Part shown: in pieces, positions 1 through 9,186 of the stretch | How positions within the stretch are numbered: the stretch's first letter is position 1 | Layout of the letters: the number at the start of each line of letters is the position of its first letter | From: Thalassospira lucentensis | Lineage (GTDB): Bacteria > Pseudomonadota > Alphaproteobacteria > Rhodospirillales > Thalassospiraceae | Assembly: GCF_011806425.1 (NCBI RefSeq) | Contig: NZ_JAATOV010000002.1 | Span: forward strand, 682,001-746,000 | Direction: 5' to 3' | DNA: 64,000 nucleotides | Notes under the pieces: generated by a model | Seen by the model: only the letters and a program-made list of their open reading frames with translations | Database searches by the model: none | What the model was told of the DNA's origin: nothing | Position numbers and translations under genes: made by a program

Positions 1-1059
1 CTCGTACATGGCTTGGCGAATGGCCGCACCGTCTGTCGAGCCAGCCTTTTCAATCGCGGCAGCAGTCAACAGGGTCGCGTCATAGGCATTGGCAATGCCG
101 GTTGCCGGGGTAACATCGGCAAGCGTTTTGATTTCAGGGAACTTTTCCTGAAGCTTGACAAACATCGGGTCGGCCGCATCAGTAAACAGATAGGTCTGAA
201 TGAAATGGACCTTTTCCCCAGATTTACCCGCAAGTTCGGTGAAACGACCACCGGCCGGCCCCCAATGCGATGAGATCGGCACATCCCACCCCATACGATC
301 TAGCGATTTGATCACCTGTGCGGTTGGGGCAACGTTGGCCACGACAAACAGGGAATCTGCACCGTTTTCTTTTAAGCGGGTCAGCTGCGGGACAACGTCA
401 ACGTCGTTTGATTCAAACTTTTCAATCCCGGCATGTTCCATGCCGCGTTTATCAAGCGCTTTCAGCAAACCCTTTTCATTGGACTCGCCCCACGGGTTGT
501 TAATCAGGATCATGCCCGGCTTTTTGGCACCGTAATTGGCAATCAGATATTCAGTGATCGCTTCGTCGACATATTCATCCACCGCCGAAACACGGAAGAC
601 ATAGTTTTCATCCGCACCGTTTTTGGTGATCCCGGTGCCAGCCGCCCACGGACCGATGAACGGAATTTTCTGCTGATTAACGAACGGTACAATGGCAAAG
701 GAAACAGGCGTATCAAGCCCCCCAATGATCGCAGCAACGCCTTCGCGTTGCGCAAGTTCACGTGCCGCAACCAGACCTTTTCCCGGGTTGGCTTCATCAT
801 CACGCGATACAAGTTCAATCGGTTTGCCAAGAACGCCACCGTCGGCGTTGATCTTGTCAATCGCAAGCATGATACCACGCGTAATCGCCTCACCCGATTT
901 GGCCGACTGACCACTTAGCGCAGCAACAAGACCAAGCTTGACGGTATCTTCGGCACGGGCGTTATGGGCGGGCAAGACGGCGGAAAACATCAGTGCCGCC
1001 GCAGCACCCAAAAGGGCGGCACGGCGCGTGAGTTTCGGGATATGCGAGGAAATAGGCAT
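1..1059 (-). CDS. ABC transporter substrate-binding protein (branched-chain amino acid type), 3' end cut by window
   Basis: Translating the minus strand from the ATG at 1059 gives an open frame that runs off the left edge, about 353 residues without a stop. It begins MPISSHIPKLTRRAALLG, a signal peptide with an Arg-Arg pair followed by an Ala-rich core and a likely cut after NARA. The mature part starts DTVKLGLVAALSGQSAKSG, the standard opening of periplasmic binding proteins of the LivJ class (Peripla_BP_6). The binding fold continues through motifs such as IGGLDTPVSFAIVPFV and NNPWGESNEKGL. It should deliver an amino acid or similar small ligand to a Liv-type permease whose genes would lie left of the window. 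The ligand cannot be read from the sequence. It is divergent from the SnoaL-like gene. Confidence 0.85.
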   Translation of the reverse strand, partial: MPISSHIPKLTRRAALLGAAAALMFSAVLPAHNARAEDTVKLGLVAALSGQSAKSGEAITRGIMLAIDKINADGGVLGKPIELVSRDDEANPGKGLVAARELAQREGVAAIIGGLDTPVSFAIVPFVNQQKIPFIGPWAAGTGITKNGADENYVFRVSAVDEYVDEAITEYLIANYGAKKPGMILINNPWGESNEKGLLKALDKRGMEHAGIEKFESNDVDVVPQLTRLKENGADSLFVVANVAPTAQVIKSLDRMGWDVPISSHWGPAGGRFTELAGKSGEKVHFIQTYLFTDAADPMFVKLQEKFPEIKTLADVTPATGIANAYDATLLTAAAIEKAGSTDGAAIRQAMYE

Positions 1060-1210
1060 GTGAGACTCCCTGATTATATGACTTTTGCTGTTGGTCGTCG
1101 CAGTTTCACAGTGCGCGCCAAAGAACCTTCGCACCGCAGCAAGGGACGTGCCAAAAATAACAATGCAATAAAATCAGTTTGTTAGGAGATTTTTAGCTGC
1201 GTGAAATCTG

Positions 1211-1270
1211 TGCATTGCCTTATGCATACGCAGATTGCATGCAATTATTGCATAAAATTAGTGCATGCAA
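1211..1270. promoter_or_regulatory. cluster of TGCAT/TGCATGCA palindromes in a divergent promoter region
   Basis: The 270-base gap between the binding-protein gene and the SnoaL-like gene contains a 12-base perfect palindrome ATTGCATGCAAT (1234-1245), a second TGCATGCA core (1262-1269) and further TGCAT copies near 1211, 1223 and 1250. The clustering suggests repeated operator sites for a dimeric regulator, but no regulator is shown to bind here. Confidence 0.4.
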
Positions 1271-1329
1271 ATTTTCTGCCTACGTATTATGCTCATCGCA
1301 GATCAAATGCCGTGAATGAGGATTTCGAA

Positions 1330-1755
1330 ATGAACGAGACATCAGCGCAAACCGTGCTTGATAGCCTGCCGCCAGAAGCACAAACCGTGCGTGATTTTCT
1401 GGATGCGTCGATGAAACCCGATCCGGATCTGGCCGCGACATTCATGTCCGATGATGTTGTCATCACCTTTACCGATGGTCAGAAATACGATCATCCGTCG
1501 GGCACCACCGCATTTAATGCGGCGCGCTATAAATGGGTGAAAAAGAAGTTCGGTCAGTTTGACGTTGTTAAATATGACGGCGAGACCGTGGTTTACAGCA
1601 TCGGCTGGCTGTACGGCGAATGGCCCGATGGCACCGCGTTTGACGGCAACCGTTACGTTGATCGGTTCGTGATCAAAGACGGCAAGATCGTCAAAATGGA
1701 TGTCTGGAATGAAAGTGCCGAACGCATTTTGGTGCGCAAAGGCATTCAGGCGTAA
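1330..1755 (+). CDS. SnoaL-like / NTF2-fold protein
   Basis: This 141-residue protein has the size and pattern of the SnoaL-like NTF2 fold. A helical N-terminus (VRDFLDASMKPDPDLAATFM) precedes the beta strands DDVVITFTDGQKYD, YDGETVVYSIGWLYGEW and RYVDRFVIKDGKIVKMDVW. The family includes small isomerases, hydrolases and ligand-binding proteins, so no reaction can be assigned. The ATG at 1330 is chosen because GAGG lies about 8 bases upstream; the frame is open further upstream but that part does not look like protein. It is divergent from an ABC binding protein and convergent with the GntR gene. Confidence 0.7.
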   Translation: MNETSAQTVLDSLPPEAQTVRDFLDASMKPDPDLAATFMSDDVVITFTDGQKYDHPSGTTAFNAARYKWVKKKFGQFDVVKYDGETVVYSIGWLYGEWPDGTAFDGNRYVDRFVIKDGKIVKMDVWNESAERILVRKGIQA

Positions 1756-1862
1756 GTCCCTGCGATATGCGCCGATCGATGCAAATCGCCCCCAAACCAT
1801 TCCGCTATGCGTCTCTGGCGTCAAGTTTCGCTGATGATGATGGGCAGGACAGCGCAGATACC

Positions 1863-2576
1863 TTACGCGCCGCCGTCGCGGACCTTTTTGGCGTAGGGCT
1901 CAAGCGCATCAAGATACAAAAGCGGGCCACCTTCATCGGATGTGAAAAGCGCGCGATCGGCCACCGCATTCAAGTGATGGCGCATCAGGTCACGTGCGGT
2001 GTCGGCATCGCCTTTTGCCAAGGCCTCGATAATCTGGCGGTGTTCGGCAATGCCGCAATCGGTGGAATGGGGCCTAGCATACAGCGACAGCGTCAAGCCA
2101 CAGCGATAGCCGATTTCTTCGACGTAGCGCAGCAAAACCGGGCTTCCAGCCAGTTTTGCCAGCAGGATATGGAACTCGGTCGCCAGCCGGATCGATTTTG
2201 GCTCGGCCGCATGTTCGGCCTCGACTTCCTTGGCAAGGTGGGCTTCAAGTTCGGTGATGATGTCGGGCGTCATGTTTTTGATCACCCGGCTGATCACAAG
2301 GTCTTCGATCTGGGTACGCAATTCAAACAAATCGCGGGCTTCTTCAAGGCTGGGCTTGGCAACCATCGCGCCCTTGTTGCGGCGAAGTTCAATCAGGCCT
2401 TCGGCGGCGAGGCGTTCAAGCGATTGGCGGATAAGCGTGCGGCTGACGCCAAAACGCTCACCAAGCGAATCTTCGGGCAGTTTCATACCCGGCATCAAAA
2501 CCCGTTCCAGAATGGCCGATCGCAGGGCCGCACTGATCATGTCCGTCCGGTGTTTTGCCTTATTAGATGCCTTCAT
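1863..2576 (-). CDS. GntR-family transcriptional regulator, FCD subfamily
   Basis: A 237-residue regulator. The N-terminal winged helix covers roughly residues 10-75, with the recognition segment GERFGVSRTLIRQSLERLAA and the wing IELRRNKGAMV. The rest is an all-helical FCD ligand-binding domain, including ELRTQIEDLVISR and the late HRQIIEALAKGDADTARDLMRHHL, which carries the His typical of metal-dependent FCD domains. Such proteins usually repress catabolic genes and release DNA when a carboxylate ligand binds. It is divergent from the gamma-glutamyltransferase-like gene, and the dyad at 2649-2670 between them fits a FadR/GntR operator. The ligand is unknown. Confidence 0.9.
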   Translation of the reverse strand: MKASNKAKHRTDMISAALRSAILERVLMPGMKLPEDSLGERFGVSRTLIRQSLERLAAEGLIELRRNKGAMVAKPSLEEARDLFELRTQIEDLVISRVIKNMTPDIITELEAHLAKEVEAEHAAEPKSIRLATEFHILLAKLAGSPVLLRYVEEIGYRCGLTLSLYARPHSTDCGIAEHRQIIEALAKGDADTARDLMRHHLNAVADRALFTSDEGGPLLYLDALEPYAKKVRDGGA

Positions 2577-2648
2577 GCCGATCCGTTATGTTAATGCCGA
2601 TTTTGCGTGGCTGGATGCGTGGTCCATAGACCCTTAGCCTAATACCTT

Positions 2649-2670
2649 TTGTATAATTGATTGCATACAA
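2649..2670. promoter_or_regulatory. probable GntR operator
   Basis: Perfect inverted arms TTGTAT (2649-2654) and ATACAA (2665-2670) flank an AT-rich centre in the 143-base gap between the divergent GntR and gamma-glutamyltransferase-like genes. TTGTAT...ATACAA dyads are typical of FCD-type GntR regulators. Binding is inferred. Confidence 0.5.
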
Positions 2671-2719
2671 TTTCGCCACCAAAGATACCCGTTCTGGATT
2701 GATCGAAAGAAACCGCACC

Positions 2720-4312
2720 ATGACACATCCCACCGACACAACGCCTTTTCGTGCCATGGTGACAAGCCCCAGCACAGCCGCCAGCGAAGCCGGGGCACAG
2801 GTCCTGCGTGAGGGCGGCACCGCGATTGAGGCCGTTGTCGCCACCGCCGCAATGTTAGCGGTCACATACCCGCATTTCTGCGGCATTGGCGGGGATGCGG
2901 TTTGGATGGTGTCGGACAAAACTGGCACGGTGAAATCGTTTTTGGGCATCGGTCAGGCTGGCGAAAATGCCTGTGACACCATCACACCGGGTACACCGAT
3001 TGCGTTGCGCGGGCCGGGATCGACATTAACCACCGCCTGCACGATTGATTCGTGGCAACACGCACTTGATCATTCGGCCCGTCATTGGGGTGGCACCCGA
3101 ACATTGTCGTCGCTGATGACCCCATCGATTGATCTTGCCGAAAACGGCTTTGCGATGAGTGGTTCACAATGCTTCTGGCTTGATTTCCGTAAAGACGAAT
3201 TTGAAAAATGGCCGGGCTTTGCCGCTATTTTCGCGCCCAATGGCCGGATGCCAAAACCGGGGGAGCTGTTTAAACAGCCCGATCTTGCCAGAAGCCTAAA
3301 AAGGATCGCCGCCAACGGGGCGCGTGAATTTTACGAAGGCGAATTGGCACAACGCATTGTCGATGGTTTGACCCAAACCGGATCGCCGATCACGTTAAAC
3401 GACCTTGCCAAAACCCGCACCCGCACGGTTAAGGCCCCGTCACTCCAATATGGCGATGTCACCCTTTATGCCCCACCCGCCCCGACCCAAGGATTTGCGA
3501 CCTTGATGACCATGGGGATTTTGCGCGAACTGGGGGCAAAGCAATGGGCCGAAGGCGATGCGGGCCATTACCATTTGGTGGTTGAGGCAATTAAACGCGC
3601 GTTTCTGGCCCGCGATCGGATTGCCGATCCGGATTTCAATCTGGATGATATCGATGAAATGCTGGGCCCCGAAACGTTAAAAGCAGCAGCGGCCGATATT
3701 TCAACCACCAGCGCCCTTGATTGGCCCCATCCATTTCGCCACGGCGATACGGTATTTTTGGCTGCAACCGATGCCCAAGGCAATTGTGCCAGTGTGCTGC
3801 AAAGTACTTACTTTGATTGGGGAAGCGGTGTTGTCGCCGGCGATACGGGCATTATCTGGCAAAACCGTGGTGCCGCCTTTAGCACCGAACCCGGCCACCC
3901 CAATGAACTGAAACCCGGCAAGCGACCTTTTTACACCCTGAACCCCGGCTTGGCGCTTAAGAACGGCAGGCCGCATTTGCTGTACGGGACGCAGGGGGCC
4001 GATGGACAGCCGCAAACCTTGGCGATGTTGCTAAGCCGTGTGTTTGATTTTGGCTTATCCCCCGCCGAAGCGCTGGCAAAGCCGCGCTTTTTATTGGGCA
4101 AGACGTTTTCAGATGCCAATGACAGTCTGAAACTGGAAGCCGACGCCGGGGCGGATGTGTTTGATGCGCTGGCCCAACGCGGCCATATCCTGCGCGAAAT
4201 CGAAGCCCAAAGTGCGCTGGCCGGGCAAGCAGGGATCATCCGCATCGACGATGACGGCTTTGTCGATGGCGCGCATGATCCGCGTAGCGACGGCAGGGCC
4301 ATTGGGGTTTAG
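2720..4312 (+). CDS. gamma-glutamyltransferase family protein (Ntn hydrolase)
   Basis: A 530-residue member of the gamma-glutamyltransferase family, which self-cleaves before a threonine that then acts as N-terminal nucleophile. The N-terminal half has the family pattern (AASEAGAQVLREGGTAIEAVVATAAMLAVTYP split over residues ~15-50, then GIGGDAVWMV). Threonine 344 in GDTVFLAATDAQGN aligns with the catalytic Thr of the TTHYSVVDKDGN motif, although the following residues are not the usual Thr-His. The late NPGLALKNGRP and GTQGADGQPQ segments also fit. No signal peptide is visible, so a cytoplasmic enzyme is likely, unlike periplasmic Ggt. The ATG at 2720 follows GAAAGAAA; the frame is open upstream. 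Substrate may be a gamma-glutamyl or other amide compound. The divergent GntR gene probably controls it. Confidence 0.85.
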   Translation: MTHPTDTTPFRAMVTSPSTAASEAGAQVLREGGTAIEAVVATAAMLAVTYPHFCGIGGDAVWMVSDKTGTVKSFLGIGQAGENACDTITPGTPIALRGPGSTLTTACTIDSWQHALDHSARHWGGTRTLSSLMTPSIDLAENGFAMSGSQCFWLDFRKDEFEKWPGFAAIFAPNGRMPKPGELFKQPDLARSLKRIAANGAREFYEGELAQRIVDGLTQTGSPITLNDLAKTRTRTVKAPSLQYGDVTLYAPPAPTQGFATLMTMGILRELGAKQWAEGDAGHYHLVVEAIKRAFLARDRIADPDFNLDDIDEMLGPETLKAAAADISTTSALDWPHPFRHGDTVFLAATDAQGNCASVLQSTYFDWGSGVVAGDTGIIWQNRGAAFSTEPGHPNELKPGKRPFYTLNPGLALKNGRPHLLYGTQGADGQPQTLAMLLSRVFDFGLSPAEALAKPRFLLGKTFSDANDSLKLEADAGADVFDALAQRGHILREIEAQSALAGQAGIIRIDDDGFVDGAHDPRSDGRAIGV

Positions 4313-4352
4313 CCCCACCGCGCGTAAATGATGAGACGTTACCGTTTCCCGG

Positions 4353-5003
4353 TTATTGCGGGCACTTATCGGGATGGGCGTTTTCAAATGCCGCGAGCGC
4401 AGAGCAGCGCTCGGCAATGACGTTGATCTTGTGAAAACCACTGGTATCCACCCCCCAACGATCCGCGTTATAGAGCTGCGGGATCAGGCAAATATCGGCC
4501 ATGCCGGGCCGATCCCCATGGCAAAAATCGCCGGTGGGTGTCTGGGCAAGCATGGCTTCGAAACCGGCCAAGCCCGACCCGATATATTTTGCCATCCATT
4601 CGGACCGCGCCACATTGGCGTCTTCGCCGTGGGTGGTGGCGATATCCATGATATTGCGCACCACGCCAAGGTTACAGATGGGGTGAATATCCATCGCAAT
4701 AACATGCGACAGAGCCCGCACCCGATGCCGGCCGATGCTGTCAGACGGCAACAGGCCATATCCCGGACGGGTTTCATCAAGATATTCCAAAATCGCCACC
4801 GACTGAGTTAGTATCAGCCCGTCGATTTCAAGCGCAGGCACCAATCCTTGCGGATTGTATTTCAGGAATTCCGGGTTTTTATGGCCCTGTGTCAGCAAAT
4901 CCACCGGCACCGTGCGATATTCAATCCCCAAAAGTCGCAAGGCAATCCGCAGCCGATAACTGGCTGAGGATCGCCAATAGTCATGTAAAACGACCTCAGC
5001 CAT
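4353..5003 (-). CDS. maiA: maleylacetoacetate isomerase
   Basis: A 216-residue zeta-class glutathione S-transferase that isomerises 4-maleylacetoacetate to fumarylacetoacetate using glutathione as cofactor. The thioredoxin-like N-domain holds the zeta-class motif SSASYRLRIAL (residues 12-22), where the usual Cys of SSC is Ala; the catalytic Ser is kept. NPQGLVPALEIDG and LTQSVAILEYLDE form the glutathione-binding site, followed by the helical C-domain. It is the last gene of the minus-strand hmgA-fahA-maiA set, 11 bases after fahA. It meets the convergent gamma-glutamyltransferase-like gene after 40 bases with no clear terminator. Confidence 0.95.
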   Translation of the reverse strand: MAEVVLHDYWRSSASYRLRIALRLLGIEYRTVPVDLLTQGHKNPEFLKYNPQGLVPALEIDGLILTQSVAILEYLDETRPGYGLLPSDSIGRHRVRALSHVIAMDIHPICNLGVVRNIMDIATTHGEDANVARSEWMAKYIGSGLAGFEAMLAQTPTGDFCHGDRPGMADICLIPQLYNADRWGVDTSGFHKINVIAERCSALAAFENAHPDKCPQ

Positions 5004-5014
5004 GATCGGTTGCC

Positions 5015-6034
5015 TTAACCTTTATATTCCGCGACGGTCTGATCAATTGCGCCAAAGATCGATTTGCCGTCTTTGCCCAGCATTTCGATTTTAACGTTAT
5101 CGCCAAACTGCAAGAACGGGGTTTTGGCCTCGCCGTTATTGATGGTTTCAATCATGCGGATTTCAGCAATGCAGGAATAACCTGCCCCGCCTTCTGCGAC
5201 CGGTTTGCCCGGTTCACCATCCAGTTTGTTTGAAACCGTGCCCGATCCGATGATGCTGCCCGCAACAAGGGGGCGTGTGCGTGCGGCATGGGCGATTAGT
5301 TGGGCAAAATCAAAGGTCATATCGACCCCGGCATTAGCCCGGCCAAACGGCGCACCATTTAGGTCAACATTCAGCGGCAAATGCACCTTGCCGCCATCCC
5401 ATGCATCGCCCAATTCGTCTGGCGTCACGGCAACGGGTGAAAAGGCCGACGATGGTTTGGACTGGAAAAAGCCAAATCCCTTGGCCAGTTCGCCCGGGAT
5501 CAAGCCGCGCAGCGACACATCATTGACCAGCATGATCAACCGAATGGCATCGCGTGCCTGATCAAGGCTGGCCCCCATCGGCACATCATCGGTGATGACG
5601 GCAATTTCGCCCTCCAGATCAATGCCCCAGGCCGTATCGGCCATTTTGATGTCATCACGTGGGCCCAGGAAATTGTCCGAACCGCCCTGATACATCAGCG
5701 GATTGGTCCAGAATGAGTCGGGCATTTCCGCCCCACGCGCCTTTCGGACCAATTCGACATGATTGACATAGGCAGAGCCATCTGCCCATTGAAACGCACG
5801 CGGCAAAGGCGAATGCAACTGGGTGGGATCAAGGGCTTCGCGTTTGGCAATCGATGATCCGGCTTCGATTTCATCAGCCAGTTCTGTCAGGCGCGGGGCG
5901 ACAATCGCCCAATCATCAAGGGCCGCCTGCAGGGTCGGTGCAATCGCGCTGGCATCAACATAATGCGAAAGATCACGGGTCACCAAAATAAGCTGGCCGT
6001 CACGCGTCCCGTTTTTAAGAGTTGCAAGTTTCAT
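5015..6034 (-). CDS. fahA: fumarylacetoacetate hydrolase
   Basis: A 339-residue fumarylacetoacetase that splits fumarylacetoacetate into fumarate and acetoacetate, the last step of tyrosine degradation. The catalytic C-terminal fold has the metal-site acidic residues in GIDLEGEIAVITDDV, the loop GLIPGELAKGFGFFQSKPSS and the conserved GSGTVSN segment. Length matches the bacterial short form. It sits between hmgA and maiA on the same strand. The ATG at 6034 has GGAGG about 12 bases upstream, which is rather far. Confidence 0.95.
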   Translation of the reverse strand: MKLATLKNGTRDGQLILVTRDLSHYVDASAIAPTLQAALDDWAIVAPRLTELADEIEAGSSIAKREALDPTQLHSPLPRAFQWADGSAYVNHVELVRKARGAEMPDSFWTNPLMYQGGSDNFLGPRDDIKMADTAWGIDLEGEIAVITDDVPMGASLDQARDAIRLIMLVNDVSLRGLIPGELAKGFGFFQSKPSSAFSPVAVTPDELGDAWDGGKVHLPLNVDLNGAPFGRANAGVDMTFDFAQLIAHAARTRPLVAGSIIGSGTVSNKLDGEPGKPVAEGGAGYSCIAEIRMIETINNGEAKTPFLQFGDNVKIEMLGKDGKSIFGAIDQTVAEYKG

Positions 6035-6100
6035 TGGTTTTATGCCTCCGGCATTTTCTTGTCGTTAAGTCCAGAAAGTCGTCTTTTTATCGGCTGCCCT

Positions 6101-7471
6101 TTAAGGGCGACCTTGCGGGGTGCCGTCAAATTTGCGTTCCAGCCCTTCCCAACACTCAAGATAATCGTCCTGGAGGGTTTCAAGTTCGGCGGCAAATTTG
6201 GTCAGTTGCTGGGGGAATTGCGTTTCGAACATAAACGCCATGGTGCCATCGAGTTTTTCCGGGCCAAGATTGCTGTTGGATGCCTTTTCAAAGCCGAACG
6301 TATCGGGCCCATGGGCCAGCATCATGTTGTGCAAGCTCATGCCGCCGGGCACAAAGCCCTTTTCCTTGGCGTCATATTGGCCGCAAATCAGGCCCATGAA
6401 TTCGGACATGATGTTGCGGTGATACCATGGCGGGCGGAAGGTATTTTCGGCCACCATCCAACGCGGCGGGAAGATGACAAAATCGATATTGGCTGTTCCG
6501 GGCTCGCCCGATGGGGCGGTCAGAACGGTAAAGATCGACGGATCAGGATGGTCAAACAAAATGGCCCCGACCGGCGAAAAGGTCCGAAGGTCATATTTAA
6601 ACGGCGTGTAGTTGCCATGCCATGCCACGACATCAAGTGGCGAATGGCCAATGTCAGTTTGGTGGAACTGGCCGCACCATTTGATCATGATCCGGCACGG
6701 GGTTTCTTTATCTTCATACGCGGCAACGGGTGTTTTGAAATCACGCGGATTGGCAAGGCAGTTGGCACCAATCGGCCCGCGTTCGGGCAGGGTGAATTTC
6801 GCACCATAGTTTTCACAGACATACCCACGTGCACCGCCATCAATCCCGGCCTTAATGATGGACACCTTAAACAGCATGCCGCGCGGGATCAGGGCGATTT
6901 CAAGCGGCTCAACATCCATGATGCCAAGTTCGGTAAAAATGCGCAGTGTGCCACTTTCGGGCACGATCAACATTTCACCGTCGGCATTGAAAAAATAGTC
7001 ATCCACCATATCGGTGTTACAGGCATAAACGTGGCTTGCCATGCCGCTTAACGTCATCGCATCGCCGGCGGTTGTCACCGTGTGCATGCCGGTCATGAAA
7101 TCGGTTGGTTCGGACGGCATCGGGACCGGGTCCCAACGCAACTGCCCAAGGGCCAAGCTATGATCACTTACGCAAGGTGCGGTTTTCCAATCTGGCAGGG
7201 ACAGGGATTTAAACCGGCCATTATGGCGCACACTGGGGCGCATCCGATAAAGCCATGACCGTTCATTGGTGCCGCGCGGTGCGGTAAAGGGCGACCCGGA
7301 AAGTTGTTCGGCATACAGGCCATAGGGGCATTTTTGCGGGCTGTTTTGCCCCTGCGGCAAGGCGCCGGGCAGACATTCCGTTTCAAAGTCATTGCCAAAA
7401 CCGGGCATGTAGGACAAATCGCCATTTGCACCGGTTTTAGCGGTTTTTATCGTCGCGATATGATCGGTCAT
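6101..7471 (-). CDS. hmgA: homogentisate 1,2-dioxygenase
   Basis: A 456-residue non-haem iron dioxygenase that opens the ring of homogentisate to maleylacetoacetate. The family start is clear ([20 protein letters not shown]), as is the cupin core. The iron-binding region is [12 protein letters not shown] followed by [15 protein letters not shown], providing the His and Glu ligands. AAAAGG precedes the ATG at 7471. It opens the hmgA-fahA-maiA set and is divergent from the MarR gene across a palindromic operator, so aromatic-acid-dependent derepression is likely. Confidence 0.97.
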   Translation of the reverse strand: MTDHIATIKTAKTGANGDLSYMPGFGNDFETECLPGALPQGQNSPQKCPYGLYAEQLSGSPFTAPRGTNERSWLYRMRPSVRHNGRFKSLSLPDWKTAPCVSDHSLALGQLRWDPVPMPSEPTDFMTGMHTVTTAGDAMTLSGMASHVYACNTDMVDDYFFNADGEMLIVPESGTLRIFTELGIMDVEPLEIALIPRGMLFKVSIIKAGIDGGARGYVCENYGAKFTLPERGPIGANCLANPRDFKTPVAAYEDKETPCRIMIKWCGQFHQTDIGHSPLDVVAWHGNYTPFKYDLRTFSPVGAILFDHPDPSIFTVLTAPSGEPGTANIDFVIFPPRWMVAENTFRPPWYHRNIMSEFMGLICGQYDAKEKGFVPGGMSLHNMMLAHGPDTFGFEKASNSNLGPEKLDGTMAFMFETQFPQQLTKFAAELETLQDDYLECWEGLERKFDGTPQGRP

Positions 7472-7498
7472 TGCCTTTTCCCTAACAGTATTTCATAT

Positions 7499-7530
7499 AG
7501 TTACATTCGTAACTGTTGTTTTTGTAACTA
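7499..7530. promoter_or_regulatory. MarR operator between hmgA and marR
   Basis: The 79-base gap holds the palindrome AGTTACATTCGTAACT (7499-7514; perfect 6-base arms, 4-base spacer) and a further half-site GTAACTA at 7524-7530. GTTAC/GTAAC dyads in such divergent gaps are typical MarR sites and would cover the promoters of both genes. Confidence 0.6.
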
Positions 7531-7550
7531 TCAAACGGCCTTTTTATGCC

Positions 7551-7979
7551 ATGAAATCCCAGTTCGATTTGCAAAGCTTTCTGCCGTTTTTAATGCATCA
7601 CGCCAGCGAGAAGGTCAGTTTGGGATTTCGCGATATTTATCGCGACCGTTACCGCATGACCCGATCCGAATGGCGCGTTTTGGCCACGTTGGGCCAATAT
7701 GGCGCGTTGACCGCGACTGAAATCGTTACCCATACAGGGCTTCATAAAACCAAGGTGTCGCGCGCTGTGTTTTCCATCGAAAAGCGCCGCTGGTTAAAAC
7801 GTCGCCAGGATGAAAAGGACCGTCGCGTTCAGCGCCTTGAATTAACCGCCCAGGGTATTTCGGCCTTTACGTCTTTGTGCGAGGCGGGTGTTGCCTATAA
7901 CCGCAAAGTCCGTGAATTTCTGGGCGATGATGATTTTGCCCGGTTGTCCGACCTCCTGATAAAACTTAACGATCTTTGA
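7551..7979 (+). CDS. MarR-family regulator of homogentisate genes
   Basis: A 142-residue MarR protein. The winged helix-turn-helix includes RMTRSEWRVLATLGQYG, TATEIVTHTGLHKTKVSRAVFSIEKRRWL and the wing RRQDEKDRRVQRLELTAQG. MarR regulators next to hmg genes usually repress them and respond to homogentisate or a related aromatic acid; that role is inferred from divergence with hmgA and the shared operator. Its last 14 bases overlap the end of the convergent IclR gene. Confidence 0.9.
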   Translation: MKSQFDLQSFLPFLMHHASEKVSLGFRDIYRDRYRMTRSEWRVLATLGQYGALTATEIVTHTGLHKTKVSRAVFSIEKRRWLKRRQDEKDRRVQRLELTAQGISAFTSLCEAGVAYNRKVREFLGDDDFARLSDLLIKLNDL

Positions 7980-8907
7980 CTGTAGTGGCTTTGACGGAGC
8001 TGGCTTTGATTGCGCTGTCCTGACTGACCTCGGCAGCATCCAATGCCCGGTCTTCGGCACGCGGTGCACCGCCCCAGCTTTGGGTGAAGTACGAAATTTC
8101 GCGTAAAAAGACATCAAAGGCCGGATGGCCCGGTTGGAAATAATCGACCTTGGGATTCATCAACGTCACGCAGCATGCAACCGCCCCATCAAGGTTATAA
8201 ACCGGCGCACTGATTGCCGATAACCCCGGGACGATGTCACCTTCGATCACGGCGGCACCGCGCGCACGGGTATTGGCGATCAATTGATCCACCGTCGCAT
8301 CATCCCAATGCAGGATATCCTGTTCGGCGTGAATAACGTGTTCGATGGCACTGCGCGGCATGCTGGCCAAAAAGGCCTGGCCGGTGGCCGACCGCAACAG
8401 CGGCATCACCGTGCCCAGCCCCATGGTCGATATGATCGGCGGGCCGCCATGTTCGGTGCGGATCAAGACCGGACCGCGTTCACCCCAAATTGCCAAATGC
8501 CCGGATGATCGAAGTTCAATCGCAAGTTTGCGCAGCAACCGCCCGGCACGCATGACAACGTCATTACGTTCAATGGCCGAAACCCCCATGCGAAGCGCCA
8601 TAGGGCCAAGGCCATAAAGGCCGGTTTGGTCATCCTGCCACGCCAAACCGATGCGTACCAAACTTGCCAGATACCGATGCACCTTGGCCGGTGACATATC
8701 CACCGCGGCTGCCAGATCCTTTAACGCGACCGGGAATTTGAAATCACACAATGCGGAAATGATCACACCGCTGACTTCGACCGATTGGATCCCCTTACGG
8801 GTATCGGCGGCGTCAGATGAAGCAGACTCATTTGATGCATCTGGCAAAACGGCTTCATCCAAATCAACCGGGTCGGTCAAAAGGTCATTTGCGCGGGGCA
8901 TGGACAA
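7966..8907 (-). CDS. IclR-family transcriptional regulator
   Basis: A 313-residue IclR protein. After an acidic N-terminal extension of about 35 residues comes the winged helix (residues ~42-100, with LKDLAAAVDMSPAKVHRYLASLVRIGLA), then the GAF-like IclR effector domain with the pattern LAIWGERGPVLIRTEHGG and ISAPVYNLDGAVACCVTLM. A TTG at 8907 has AAAGG at good spacing (7 bases); the ATG at 8901 is the alternative, giving two residues fewer. It is divergent from the DctPQM transporter genes and probably controls them. The extra C-terminal ~30 residues rich in Ala, Ser and Lys are not part of the domain. Confidence 0.9.
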   Translation of the reverse strand: MSMPRANDLLTDPVDLDEAVLPDASNESASSDAADTRKGIQSVEVSGVIISALCDFKFPVALKDLAAAVDMSPAKVHRYLASLVRIGLAWQDDQTGLYGLGPMALRMGVSAIERNDVVMRAGRLLRKLAIELRSSGHLAIWGERGPVLIRTEHGGPPIISTMGLGTVMPLLRSATGQAFLASMPRSAIEHVIHAEQDILHWDDATVDQLIANTRARGAAVIEGDIVPGLSAISAPVYNLDGAVACCVTLMNPKVDYFQPGHPAFDVFLREISYFTQSWGGAPRAEDRALDAAEVSQDSAIKASSVKATTVKDR

Positions 8908-9186
8908 AAAAATACCTTTGAAAATTTCATATTGCGTAATTCATTATATATATCATAATTCCAATGCAAAGCGGAAATCGCATTCGGCGCTGGATCAAAT
9001 TTGATGGATGGGATGGGCAAGCCCAAACCGGCAAGACGCCATAAGACCGGAAATGCCAACGCCAACGGAATGCTGACGCCACGCCCAAGCCGATGACCAA
9101 GACCACGCCCATGTGACTGCCAACCAAAAAACAAAACCAACAACAAATTCAAAACGACCCAAAACAGGGAGAGGAAATTGAAAGCG
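8908..9186. promoter_or_regulatory. divergent iclR-dctP promoter region
   Basis: This gene-free gap of 279 bases has a strongly AT-rich stretch at about 8925-8965 (runs of TATATAT), where promoters for both directions are likely. No convincing dyad for IclR was found. The end contains the Shine-Dalgarno GGGAGAGG (about 9167-9174) for dctP. Confidence 0.35.

Noticed and set aside
5963-7051. Long open frame (about 360 codons) on the plus strand across hmgA and the start of fahA
   Set aside because: It is antisense to hmgA, which has complete family motifs; the frame follows from its codon bias and has no ribosome site or domain.
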